In this document: positions 15,398-23,104 of the stretch, piece after piece
Numbering within the stretch: position 1 is the stretch's first letter
How the letters are laid out: the number at the start of each line of letters is the position of its first letter
From: DATBED01 sp036276195
Lineage (GTDB): Bacteria; Patescibacteriota; Saccharimonadia; Saccharimonadales; UBA4665
Direction: 5' to 3'
DNA: 35,553 bases
Assembly (NCBI GenBank): GCA_036276195.1
Contig: DATBED010000031.1
Coordinates: forward strand, 1-35,553
Notes under the pieces: model-generated
The model's database searches: none
What the model saw: the letters and a program-made list of their open reading frames with translations, nothing else
Told to the model about the DNA's origin: nothing
Translations under genes and position numbers: made by a program

Positions 15398-16447
15398 ATG
15401 AAAATAAAAGGAGTCAATTACGATGTCGGTACAGTAATGGGTGTAGATTGGCGACCAGACTACAACCCTCAAGTCGTAGAGCGGGAACTTGAAATTATTA
15501 AGAACGACTTGCACTGCAACGCTGTCGGTATTAGCGGCAAAGACATTGGCCGTGTGATCTTGACGGCAGAGGCCGCCTTAAACCAGGGACTTGAAGCGTG
15601 GTTAAATCCAGCCGATTGGACTAATAAACCACCAGAACCGACACTTGCCTATATTACCGAAGCAGCTAAGGCAGCCCAACCACTACATGAACGATATCCA
15701 GGCAAAGTCGTATTCAGTGTCGGTTCGGAGTTTACGCTGTTTATGCAAGGTATCATTCCGGGCAAGACATTTATGCATCGTTTGCAGACCGCTTTTAGTG
15801 CTGAGTACCAAGAGTCTCCTGACAAGCGCAACAAACCACTCAATGACTTTCTGGATCAAGTCAGTAAAGAAGTACGAGCCGTATTTGACGGTCCGATCAT
15901 GTACCGCTCACTGGTTTGGGAGGAGGTCGATTGGACTAACTTTGATTTTATTGGTGTTGACCACTATTGGGCTGAGAAGATAAAAGACAAATACATAGAT
16001 ATGGTCAAACCACTGTTTACTCATGACAAGCCGGTTATAAATACAGGGTTTGGCTTTAGCACAACTACCGCTCCTGCCAATGGCGTAGCGTCTACCCTTG
16101 GTAACGTATCTGTACTCAGGCTAGCACTGCATCAACAGCCTGGTATCGGGAGGTTTATACGGCCGAAGCTCAAAGTTATTGACGAGCGAAGCGAAGCACT
16201 CCAAGCTAAACGTTTGATTGATAACCTAAAGCTAGTCGATAAAGCCGGTTTTGAGGGCGCATTTATAGATACGTTTATATACCCAGTTAGACCGTATAGC
16301 GATATCCCGAAATACGATTTAGACAGAGAAAGCTCTAGCTTAGTGAAATACTTCGAAGGTGGCAGGCACGGCACGACCTACCCTGATATGACCTGGCAGC
16401 CGAAAGAATCCTTCAACGCTGTCGCTGGTTACTACTCAAAACACTAA
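15398..16447 (+). CDS. TIM-barrel glycosidase-like protein (family sometimes labelled 'abortive infection protein')
   Basis: 349 residues. MKIKGVNYDVGTVMGVDWRP, ELEIIKNDLHCNAVGISGKD and FSVGSEFTLFMQGIIPGKTF match an actinobacterial family annotated as 'abortive infection protein', which is in fact a (beta/alpha)8 glycosidase-like fold; the label rests on history, not proven phage defence. Glu in VGSEFT fits the acid/base. At the usual second Glu (PVVITEFG in relatives, from memory) this protein has PVINTGFG, so the nucleophile may be lost. Start: TATAAT (15386-15391) lies six bases before the ATG, so it is leaderless. It is the cassette gene next to tRNA-Lys. The strongest relatives I know are actinobacterial, hinting at transfer. 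Confidence 0.65.
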   Translation: MKIKGVNYDVGTVMGVDWRPDYNPQVVERELEIIKNDLHCNAVGISGKDIGRVILTAEAALNQGLEAWLNPADWTNKPPEPTLAYITEAAKAAQPLHERYPGKVVFSVGSEFTLFMQGIIPGKTFMHRLQTAFSAEYQESPDKRNKPLNDFLDQVSKEVRAVFDGPIMYRSLVWEEVDWTNFDFIGVDHYWAEKIKDKYIDMVKPLFTHDKPVINTGFGFSTTTAPANGVASTLGNVSVLRLALHQQPGIGRFIRPKLKVIDERSEALQAKRLIDNLKLVDKAGFEGAFIDTFIYPVRPYSDIPKYDLDRESSSLVKYFEGGRHGTTYPDMTWQPKESFNAVAGYYSKH

Positions 16448-16508
16448 GCGTTTCAGCTTCAAAGTATGACTAACTCTTAGAAGTTACTGTAGTAATATAC
16501 AACTAAAT

Positions 16509-16585
16509 TGGAGGGCCAGGAGGGACTCGAACCCTCGACACCCTGCTTAAGAGGCAGGTGCTCTAACCAGCTGAGCTACTGGCCC
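16509..16585 (-). tRNA. tRNA-Lys (anticodon CUU), CCA encoded
   Basis: Minus strand, 77 bases. Acceptor GGGCCAG/CTGGCCC all paired; D stem GCTC/GAGC; anticodon stem CCTGC/GCAGG with loop CTCTTAA, anticodon CTT; T stem GAGGG/CCCTC with loop TTCGAGT. CCA is encoded (TGG at 16509-16511 on the plus strand). The discriminator base is U73 (A at 16512), unusual because bacterial tRNA-Lys normally has A73. Its 3'-terminal bases TGGCCCTCCA are the core of the repeat array on its 3' side. Downstream bases AATTTAGTTG match the right half of the repeats. Confidence 0.95.
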
Positions 16586-16642
16586 GTGAGCTCAAATTTT
16601 AGCAAGGTACCTCTGTTTTGGCAAGTTTGACGGGGCTTTTGG

Positions 16643-16655
16643 TACAATGAAGGTA
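16643..16655 (+). promoter_or_regulatory. -10 box of folD
   Basis: TACAAT (16643-16648) lies seven bases before the ATG at 16656. It shows that the ATG at 16647, inside the box, is not the start. No clear -35 sits at 17 bases. Confidence 0.5.
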
Positions 16656-17477
16656 ATGCGGTTCTTGAATGGAAAAGAATTGGCCGGCTACATTAAAGAG
16701 CGACAGGCTAAGCGGGTGCGTTCCTTGCGCCAGGCACACGGCGTGCAGCCCAAGCTGGCAATTGTGGTGACCATAGATAATCCTGTCACTGGCGTTTATA
16801 TACGAAAAAAGAAACGTTATGGCGAGGACATTTTAGTCGACGTTGACATTTACCAGGTTAAACAAACAGAGGTACGTGAATTACTTAACAGGTTAAGTAA
16901 TGATGAAAGTGTGCACGGAATAATCGTGCAGTTGCCTCTGGAGGATCGTTCTGAAACTGATGAGATTGTTAACTTAGTACCAGCCGAAAAAGACGTGGAC
17001 GGCTTGAACAACAAGCCAATTTATGACCCCGCCACAGCGCTGGCCATTATGTGGTTACTATCTGGTTATAACATCGATTTGACTAGCAAAAATGTCGTGC
17101 TGATCGGCCATGGCAAGTTAGTCGGTCAGCCGCTAGAACAAATGCTTTTAGCGTCGGGTATTACGCCGACTGTTATTGATGTGAGTACACCGAATCCTAA
17201 AGAAATAGCTATTCAAGCCGATGTGATCGTGACGGCAACCGGCCACCATCGAGTACTGACTTCCGACATGATTAAGCACGGAGCAGTAGTAGTCGATGCT
17301 GGTGTGGCTAGCGAGGGCAATAAGACGGTGGGCGACGTGGCATCGGAGGTTTATGAAGAGCGCGATGATATCACTATTACGCCGTTAAAGGGCGGGGTAG
17401 GGCCGCTGACTGTCACGGCGCTGTTTGATAATGTTATTCGGGCAGCCGAACGAGTAGCAGCTAAACATAAGGCATGA
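16656..17477 (+). CDS. folD: Methylenetetrahydrofolate dehydrogenase / cyclohydrolase
   Basis: FolD interconverts 5,10-methylene-THF and 10-formyl-THF using NADP. Seen: NGKELAGYIKERQ at the start; GVYIRKKKRYGE, where the family has Tyr-x3-Lys with the catalytic Lys; GIIVQLPLED; KDVDGLNNKPIYDPAT; the Rossmann loop GHGKLVGQPLEQ (usually GRSxxVGxP); and GGVGPLTVTALFDN near the end. 273 residues, a little short of the usual 280-300. The start is taken at MRFLNGKEL because the upstream ATG overlaps the -10 box. Its last four bases overlap murI (ATGA), forming a two-gene operon. Confidence 0.93.
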   Translation: MRFLNGKELAGYIKERQAKRVRSLRQAHGVQPKLAIVVTIDNPVTGVYIRKKKRYGEDILVDVDIYQVKQTEVRELLNRLSNDESVHGIIVQLPLEDRSETDEIVNLVPAEKDVDGLNNKPIYDPATALAIMWLLSGYNIDLTSKNVVLIGHGKLVGQPLEQMLLASGITPTVIDVSTPNPKEIAIQADVIVTATGHHRVLTSDMIKHGAVVVDAGVASEGNKTVGDVASEVYEERDDITITPLKGGVGPLTVTALFDNVIRAAERVAAKHKA

Positions 17478-18121
17478 AAATCGGCGTGTTCGATTCCGGT
17501 GTGGGTGGCTTGAGTGTCGCTAATGCTATTCAGGCGGCCCTACCGGAGCACGAAATTATCTTACGCGAAGACAGGGCACATTTGCCATATGGCACCCGGC
17601 CGCCGCAGGAACTGCTCCAGCTAGTGGTGCCGATTTTTCAGGAAATGGTTGATACGGGTTGCCAGGTGATCGTGGTGGCCTGCAACACGGTTTCAACTAC
17701 CTTAATAGATAGCTTACGCCAGCGCTTTGAAGTGCCCTTAGTGGCGATTGAACCGATGGTCAAACCGGCATCTGAGCTAACTAAATCACGCATCATTGCC
17801 GTCTGCGCCACACCGACTACCTTAGCCAGTATCCGCTATACTCGCCTGAAAGACATGTACGCTAAAAATATAAAAGTGCTGGAACCGGACTGTGCCGACT
17901 GGGCGGTTATGATTGAGCACAACCAAATAGACGACCAAAAAGTTATATCTCGTATGACGGAGGTACTAGATGCTGGAGCCGATGTAGTCGTGCTGGCCTG
18001 CACACATTACCACTGGATCGAAGACAAAATCAACGAGCTGGCGGCTGGTCGTGCCCAGGTTCTACAACCAGAGACGGCCATTATCCGCCAACTCAAGCAA
18101 GTGCTTGCACGGCTTGCTTAA
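17474..18121 (+). CDS. murI: Glutamate racemase
   Basis: Makes D-glutamate for peptidoglycan. IGVFDSGVGGLSV at the N-terminus holds the catalytic Asp; VVACNTVSTT holds the first catalytic Cys; VVLACTHYHW holds the second Cys with the CTHY motif. 215 residues, against about 260-270 in most bacteria, so it is compact, although both Cys half-sites are present. Translation is coupled to folD (ATGA). The 3' end overlaps the end of the convergent murD by 29 bases, placing the enzyme that makes D-Glu opposite the ligase that uses it. Confidence 0.92.
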   Translation: MKIGVFDSGVGGLSVANAIQAALPEHEIILREDRAHLPYGTRPPQELLQLVVPIFQEMVDTGCQVIVVACNTVSTTLIDSLRQRFEVPLVAIEPMVKPASELTKSRIIAVCATPTTLASIRYTRLKDMYAKNIKVLEPDCADWAVMIEHNQIDDQKVISRMTEVLDAGADVVVLACTHYHWIEDKINELAAGRAQVLQPETAIIRQLKQVLARLA

Positions 18122-19388
18122 ACTGTTCGCCCCGGTCTTTATAGTTTTTGAACATGTCAAAACTGGCGCAGGCCGGTGACAGCAGCACGACGTCGCCAGG
18201 CTGCGCTAGCTGGTGGGCTTTGCCAACAATTTCCGCCATTGAAGTGCCACCAGGTGTGAAGTCGGTAAAACCGGTCTTTTCCAGCGATTCCTGGATACGG
18301 GAAGCTTGGCTGCCAATTAAGAGCACTGTCCGAACATTACCGGCAACTATAGCTTTGGCAAGTTCGTTGTAATTGGCACCTTTATCCGAGCCGCCTAATA
18401 TGATAATTTTCGGTTGCTCGAAAGCCTGAAGGGCGACTATGGCAGTTTCCGGAGCGGTGCCGAAACTGTCGTCATAGTAACTAACGCCATCAACTTCGCG
18501 CACCAACTCTAAGCGGTGCTCCAGGCCGCTGAAGTTGGTTATAACCGATCTTATGGCTTCGACATTTTGGGTAATCTGCCAGATGGCTGTGACAGCGGCA
18601 CAGGCATTTTGCCAGTTATGCCGGCCTAATAGTTTAAGCTCCGCGACCTGGCAAATATCTTGGCCGTCAAGCTTGATTGTGCCGCCTTCTACGAAGGCGC
18701 CAGGCGGCGCAAAGTAAGGGATTTTATGGCCACGACTGCTGCTGGCGATTAGCTCTGATAGTTCACTGCCAGCCAAGAAGATGGCCACGTCCTCATCTGT
18801 TTGGTGGGTAAAGAGCTGCGACTTGGCCAGAGTGTAATCATTAATATCTGGGTGCCAATCGAGGTGCTCGGGCACCACCATTAAACAAACGGCGATGCGC
18901 GGTGAGTACTTAAGATCGATCAACTGAAAGCTTGAAAGTTCCAGCACTACCCAAGAGTCTTGCTTGAGTTCCGATACGAAACTAAGCGGCGGCACGCCGA
19001 TATTGCCGCCTAGCCTAACATGTTTACTATCGGCTTCTAACATCTTAGTAATTAGGGTAGAGGTAGTGCCTTTGCCTTTGGTGCCAGTCACGCCAATCAG
19101 GTTTTTAGTGGGGCTGGCTTTAAAAAACTCATTTATATGGGTGGTGATTTTGTCGGCCACGGCCGGATTTTTGGTCAGGATTTTTTGCGGTGCCAAACCA
19201 GCCGTGCGCACCAGCAAGTCAAAACGGTCTAAATTATCTAAGTAGTTTTCGCCTAGCACCGTTGGCACGTCTTCAGGCACTGTCACTTTGGGGTTGCGGT
19301 CACAGATGGTTATCTGGTGCCCCTGGGCTTTGAAATACTCGAACGATGATCGCCCCTCTATGTCGAAACCTAACAGCGCTATTTTCAT
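18093..19388 (-). CDS. murD: UDP-N-acetylmuramoyl-L-alanine:D-glutamate ligase
   Basis: Adds D-glutamate to the peptidoglycan precursor with ATP. GVTGTKGKGTTST is the Mur ligase P-loop; an N-terminal Rossmann-like domain (KIALLGFDIEGRSSFEYFKA) binds UDP; VVLELSSFQL, PEHLDWH and LGRHNWQNACAA are Mur ligase signatures; the C-terminal domain has YYDDSFGTAPE and LGGSDKGANY. 431 residues, family-typical. It starts three bases after the response-regulator stop, so the two form one transcript. Confidence 0.93.
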   Translation of the reverse strand: MKIALLGFDIEGRSSFEYFKAQGHQITICDRNPKVTVPEDVPTVLGENYLDNLDRFDLLVRTAGLAPQKILTKNPAVADKITTHINEFFKASPTKNLIGVTGTKGKGTTSTLITKMLEADSKHVRLGGNIGVPPLSFVSELKQDSWVVLELSSFQLIDLKYSPRIAVCLMVVPEHLDWHPDINDYTLAKSQLFTHQTDEDVAIFLAGSELSELIASSSRGHKIPYFAPPGAFVEGGTIKLDGQDICQVAELKLLGRHNWQNACAAVTAIWQITQNVEAIRSVITNFSGLEHRLELVREVDGVSYYDDSFGTAPETAIVALQAFEQPKIIILGGSDKGANYNELAKAIVAGNVRTVLLIGSQASRIQESLEKTGFTDFTPGGTSMAEIVGKAHQLAQPGDVVLLSPACASFDMFKNYKDRGEQFKQAVQALA

Positions 19389-19391
19389 CTA

Positions 19392-19757
19392 TTATGCCAA
19401 GTGTTTTTTTACCAGCTCGGCGACCTGGCGGGGAGTCATGTCGGCCTTCAGGATTACGCCATCTACACCCAGATCGTGTACCTTATCGGGAATTTCTTGC
19501 TCGCCCATATTGGTTAGAATAATAACTTTAACCTGCTTGCCCCAAACGGTGGCCCGCAGCTTTTCGAGCATTTCGTCGCCGGTCATTTCCGGCATCATCA
19601 GATCGAGCAAAATAATGTCCGGCCGCATCGATTCGGTTAACTCTAGACCTAGTTTGCCGTTTTCGGCCGTCTCAACCGTGAAACCTTCCGCCTCAAATTT
19701 GAAGCGGTACATCTGGCTAATGGCCTGATCATCCTCGATAATAGCGATTTTGGGCAT
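19392..19757 (-). CDS. Single-domain response regulator (CheY-like receiver)
   Basis: 121 residues, receiver domain only. Acidic pair Asp9/Asp10 (IIEDDQ), phospho-acceptor Asp52 (LLDLMMP), Thr82 (ILTN) and Lys104 (LKAD) are all in place. No output domain, so it acts by protein contact or as a phosphorelay step. A Shine-Dalgarno (GAGGAG) four bases before the ATG supports the start, unlike the leaderless genes nearby. It is co-transcribed with murD. The histidine kinase at 23105 is the only kinase in the window and a plausible partner. Confidence 0.92.
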   Translation of the reverse strand: MPKIAIIEDDQAISQMYRFKFEAEGFTVETAENGKLGLELTESMRPDIILLDLMMPEMTGDEMLEKLRATVWGKQVKVIILTNMGEQEIPDKVHDLGVDGVILKADMTPRQVAELVKKHLA

Positions 19758-19815
19758 AAACTCCTCGCGAACTGCTATAGTTATGAAAGCTACTACAACA
19801 TTATAGAACTAATTT

Positions 19816-20700
19816 ATGCACAGTACACTTTTTATTGCGGTTATGGCCGGTCTTGGCGGCATGCTTGGGTGGGGTGGGGCTGACTTCTTCGCCAAAAAAA
19901 CGGTTGATCATGTGGGGCCAATCAAAAGTTTGGTTTGGGCACATAGCTGTGGTACGGCTTTATTCGTAGTGCTGGCCATAGGCCAGCTTTTGCTCAAGCG
20001 CTCCGTACCTCTACCACACGGCGTGGCTTGGCTGGGGCTTTTAGGGTTTGGCATACTGCAGATGTTGGTTTATTGGCTGGTATATAAAGGGTTCGAAAAG
20101 GGGCAGCTGGCGGTGCTAAACCCGGTGTTCGCTTCCTTCACGGGCATTGTCGCTCTAGTAGCCATTATAGGCTTTGGTGAACATGCCAATGCCCGTTTAT
20201 TGATTGCCTTGGCAGTCCTTTTTGCTGGAATCATTTTACTAAATGTCGACCTTGAAGGGCTCAAATCCAAACAGCTTAACCTGGTACCTGGCTTAAAAGA
20301 AGTCGGAGCAGCCACTGTATTGGCGGCCATTTGGACGCTAGGCTGGGATAAATTCGTTAGCGGCCAAAACTCTTTTTCTTACGCGCTTTTTATGTACGCC
20401 TTTATGACCTTAGCGGCTTTTGTCTTGGCTTATATTATGAAAGAGAAATTGTCTAGTGTGCCTTCACGGGTTCGCCCTTATCTAATATTTATGGGGGCTG
20501 GTGAAACAATTGCTTATTTAGCAATCAGTTGGGGCTATAGCTCCACTAACCTAACTGACATCGTGGCTTTAGTTAGTGGCGCCTTTTCCGTACCGACTGT
20601 AATACTGGCTTACCTATTCCTGAAAGAAAGGGTGACTAAACTCCAAACAGCAGCTATTGCAGTAATAATTGTCGCTATCGGCATAGTCTCCTTAGGTTAG
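19816..20700 (+). CDS. EamA/DMT-superfamily transporter
   Basis: 294 residues with ten hydrophobic helices in two five-helix halves, the EamA duplication. GWGGADFFAKK in the first half, VYKGFEKGQLAVLNPVFASF at the middle, and SWGYSSTNLTDIVALVSGAF then LAYLFLKERVT near the end are the expected 'EAM' marks. It is probably a drug/metabolite exporter or carrier in the cell membrane; the substrate is unknown. It is divergent from the response regulator; TATAGA lies eight bases before the ATG. Confidence 0.85.
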   Translation: MHSTLFIAVMAGLGGMLGWGGADFFAKKTVDHVGPIKSLVWAHSCGTALFVVLAIGQLLLKRSVPLPHGVAWLGLLGFGILQMLVYWLVYKGFEKGQLAVLNPVFASFTGIVALVAIIGFGEHANARLLIALAVLFAGIILLNVDLEGLKSKQLNLVPGLKEVGAATVLAAIWTLGWDKFVSGQNSFSYALFMYAFMTLAAFVLAYIMKEKLSSVPSRVRPYLIFMGAGETIAYLAISWGYSSTNLTDIVALVSGAFSVPTVILAYLFLKERVTKLQTAAIAVIIVAIGIVSLG

Positions 20701-20766
20701 ATTCAAGAAGTACTTGGAATAGTGCTTAAGCTTTGTTAAAATAAGGGCTGCTTTCTTAAAACAAAA

Positions 20767-21912
20767 ATGTCCATACCAATCATACAAGAATCAGATTTGC
20801 TACAGCAAGCGCGCCTGCTAAACTACAAGACGCCTTTTTTCTTCACGCAGCGCAGCATATTAAAGCACAACTACCATACTTTTACGCATCTGTTTGACAA
20901 CGTTGAGATTTACTATGCTCTTAAGGCCAATTCTGATCCGAAAATACTGGGCTATTTAAACCAGCTAGGTTGCGGCTTTGAAGCAGCTTCGGCTTTTGAA
21001 ATAGAGATGTTACTGGATGTAGGTGTTGAACCATCCAACATCATTTACGGCACATCCATTAAACCGGCGGAACATATTAGCCAGGCATTTAAATCTGGCA
21101 TCAAGCGTTTTGCAGCCGATTCTAAAGAGGAAATTGATAAGATTGCTGAAAATGCTCCTGGCTCCAAGGTGTTCGTGAGAGCAATTGTAGATGATGACGG
21201 CAGTGTTTTCATGATGTCGGAGCGCTTTGGCGCGCCGGCTGAAATAGTTAAGGACCTGGTTTTGTACGCTCGGAGTTTGGACCTCAAAACCTATGGCCTT
21301 AGTTTTTACGTCGGTTCGCAGGCTGCGCACGCCAATATGTGGGCCAAAGGCGTGCGGCGGGTCAAGCCGATTATTGAAGCACTCAAGAAGGAAGGTGTGG
21401 TGCTAGAGGTGCTGAACATTGGCGGCGGCTTCCCGGTACACTACAACCATTATCAAGATACACCAGAGCTACGCGACATAGTTGTTAAAGTCCATAACGA
21501 ATTACACACACTGCCATATATTCCTAAATTAATTATGGAACCGGGCCGCGCTATGGTAGCCACTTCAACCGTCTTAGTTAGCGAAGTTATTGCTCGCAAT
21601 GACCGCTCCGGCAAGCCCTGGCTGTGCCTGGACGCCGGCATTTATAATGCCTTGTTTGAGGCTATGATTCACCAGGGCTCCACTCGTTATCCGGCGCAAA
21701 TGCTTAATCCGCCAACCGAGCCAGCCGAAACCGAATTGTTTACTTTGGCCGGTCCTACTGGTGATAGCCTGGATATTATTGCTCGTGGCGTAGAGTTGCC
21801 GACCTACGTCGGTATAGGTGATAAACTAGTCTTTGAGAACGCCGGGGCCTATACACACATCATGGCCAGTCACTTTAATGGCTTTCCCATCCCACCCCTT
21901 TATATTAGTTGA
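20767..21912 (+). CDS. PLP-dependent decarboxylase, ornithine/diaminopimelate (type III) family
   Basis: 381 residues: an alanine-racemase-like PLP barrel and a C-terminal beta domain. YYALKANSDP holds the PLP Lys; NIGGGFPVHY binds the PLP phosphate; EPGRAMV follows; the C-terminal part has GPTGDSLDI. Two usual catalytic positions differ: relatives have FHVGSQ where this has FYVGSQ, and GPTCDxxD where this has GPTGDSLD, so the proton-donor Cys is absent. The reaction (ornithine, lysine, diaminopimelate or carboxynorspermidine decarboxylation) cannot be fixed. With murD nearby, diaminopimelate or polyamine supply are both possible. Confidence 0.8.
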   Translation: MSIPIIQESDLLQQARLLNYKTPFFFTQRSILKHNYHTFTHLFDNVEIYYALKANSDPKILGYLNQLGCGFEAASAFEIEMLLDVGVEPSNIIYGTSIKPAEHISQAFKSGIKRFAADSKEEIDKIAENAPGSKVFVRAIVDDDGSVFMMSERFGAPAEIVKDLVLYARSLDLKTYGLSFYVGSQAAHANMWAKGVRRVKPIIEALKKEGVVLEVLNIGGGFPVHYNHYQDTPELRDIVVKVHNELHTLPYIPKLIMEPGRAMVATSTVLVSEVIARNDRSGKPWLCLDAGIYNALFEAMIHQGSTRYPAQMLNPPTEPAETELFTLAGPTGDSLDIIARGVELPTYVGIGDKLVFENAGAYTHIMASHFNGFPIPPLYIS

Positions 21913-21962
21913 CATTAACTTCTAAAAAGCTTACGTTAATAGTAAGTACTTATCGGATAAAA

Positions 21963-22811
21963 ATGAAAAACCTAAACCTATTTCAAAAGCTTATAACCGC
22001 TTACTTTGTCGTAATGGTTATTTTTTGGGCAGTCTTGTTTTTAACTCATCATAAAAGCGGCAACCTGACTTACTGGTACTCTTTCCTCTTTGGCTTAATT
22101 CCTCTGTTAGGGGGGGTAGTTGGTATGGTCAAGGCAAATCTGTGGGGCGGTTTGGCCAGTGCTCTGGGGAAGGCTGTCTTTTTTGTATCACTCGGTCTGT
22201 TTTTATGGGGCTTTGGCGAAACAATCTGGTCGTACTATAACTTTTTCAAGCACGTACCGGCGCCGTATCCTTCTGTAGCCGATATTGGGTTTGCGCCCAG
22301 TATATTTTTCTGGATACTAGGCACTTTCTTTTTATCGGCCGCCACGGGAGCACGGCTAGCCTTAAGGCGCTCACTCCGGGCTAAAGTGTTCGTGGTGGCC
22401 GCGCCACTGATTTTATTAGTTCCCTCATACTACGTACAAGTACATCTTGCGCGGGGAGGTGTGCTAATACCACCTGGCGAGACTTTGCTGAAGACTATTT
22501 TAGATATTGCCTACCCGATCGGTGACTTTCTGGCTTTAATCTTTGCCACTTTGGTATATGCTTTGTCGCGGCGCTACTTTGGCGGCCTTTATCGGGCGGC
22601 TATTCTACTGCTTTTGACTGGACTGGCAATTATGTATTGTGCCGATTCAATCTTTTCTTATACGACCACTAAGAATACCTACTACAACGCCGATTGGGGC
22701 GATCTATTACTTACCGTAGGTTTGTATGTGATTACCTTAGGAATATTAGCCTTTGCGACTAAGCCATTTGTTGACCAACAGTCTGCCGCGCAAGCTAGCG
22801 GAGAAGCTTAG
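21963..22811 (+). CDS. Seven-helix membrane sensor-like protein
   Basis: 282 residues with about seven to eight helices. The middle loop PAPYPSVADIGFAPSIFF carries a 'YPSxADxxF' motif that I associate with N-terminal membrane sensors of histidine kinases and GGDEF proteins. Here it stands alone, followed directly by a 92-residue protein and a histidine kinase without membrane helices. That suggests a sensor split from its kinase. The frame stays open back to a TTG at 21909, but the ATG at 21963 begins where the helix pattern starts and is preferred. Its stop is one base from the next ATG. Confidence 0.75.
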   Translation: MKNLNLFQKLITAYFVVMVIFWAVLFLTHHKSGNLTYWYSFLFGLIPLLGGVVGMVKANLWGGLASALGKAVFFVSLGLFLWGFGETIWSYYNFFKHVPAPYPSVADIGFAPSIFFWILGTFFLSAATGARLALRRSLRAKVFVVAAPLILLVPSYYVQVHLARGGVLIPPGETLLKTILDIAYPIGDFLALIFATLVYALSRRYFGGLYRAAILLLLTGLAIMYCADSIFSYTTTKNTYYNADWGDLLLTVGLYVITLGILAFATKPFVDQQSAAQASGEA

Positions 22812-23090
22812 ATGGATATTTTTGATCAAATAGTTGTCAAAATCATTAAGGCGCAAGAGGCAATTATTGGACCGGTAGCAATCGAGCAGGCTCAGCGAGT
22901 ACCTCACCTTAAAATAGACTGGGAAAAGCAGGAGGTCGACATTGACGGTGACAAATTGCAGACGGTGAATGCCCTGGTGGATGTGTATCAGGAGCTATTT
23001 GGCCAAATCTCTAAAGAAGTTTCCAAAGAGGCCGCTGCATCTCTTTTGGCCCAATTGCCGAGTGGACAGCTGCCCGAGGCTCTGAAATAG
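22812..23090 (+). CDS. Small soluble protein between sensor and kinase, unknown
   Basis: 92 residues, mostly helical: MDIFDQIVVKIIKAQEAIIG then PVAIEQAQRVPHLKIDWEKQ, ending SLLAQLPSGQLPEALK. It has no membrane segment. The start codon follows the sensor stop immediately, and the kinase begins 14 bases after its stop, so it belongs to the same operon. It could be an adaptor or regulator of the kinase; nothing in its sequence proves this. The amphipathic N-terminal helix might touch the membrane. Confidence 0.65.
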   Translation: MDIFDQIVVKIIKAQEAIIGPVAIEQAQRVPHLKIDWEKQEVDIDGDKLQTVNALVDVYQELFGQISKEVSKEAAASLLAQLPSGQLPEALK

Positions 23091-23104
23091 CCGGTAGGTA
23101 AATT

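Noticed and set aside
8332..16585. CRISPR array
   Set aside because: The repeats are 573-2135 bases apart and the intervals contain complete genes; no short unique spacers and no cas genes.
8332..16585. Classical integron
   Set aside because: No integron integrase, attI or shared Pc promoter is visible; genes face both ways and the array ends at a tRNA. Only the fold of the repeats and the cassette layout are alike.
21909..21962. Upstream TTG start of the sensor-like membrane protein
   Set aside because: It would overlap the decarboxylase stop and add 18 residues (MTLTSKKLTLIVSTYRIK) before the ATG at 21963, where the helix pattern begins.
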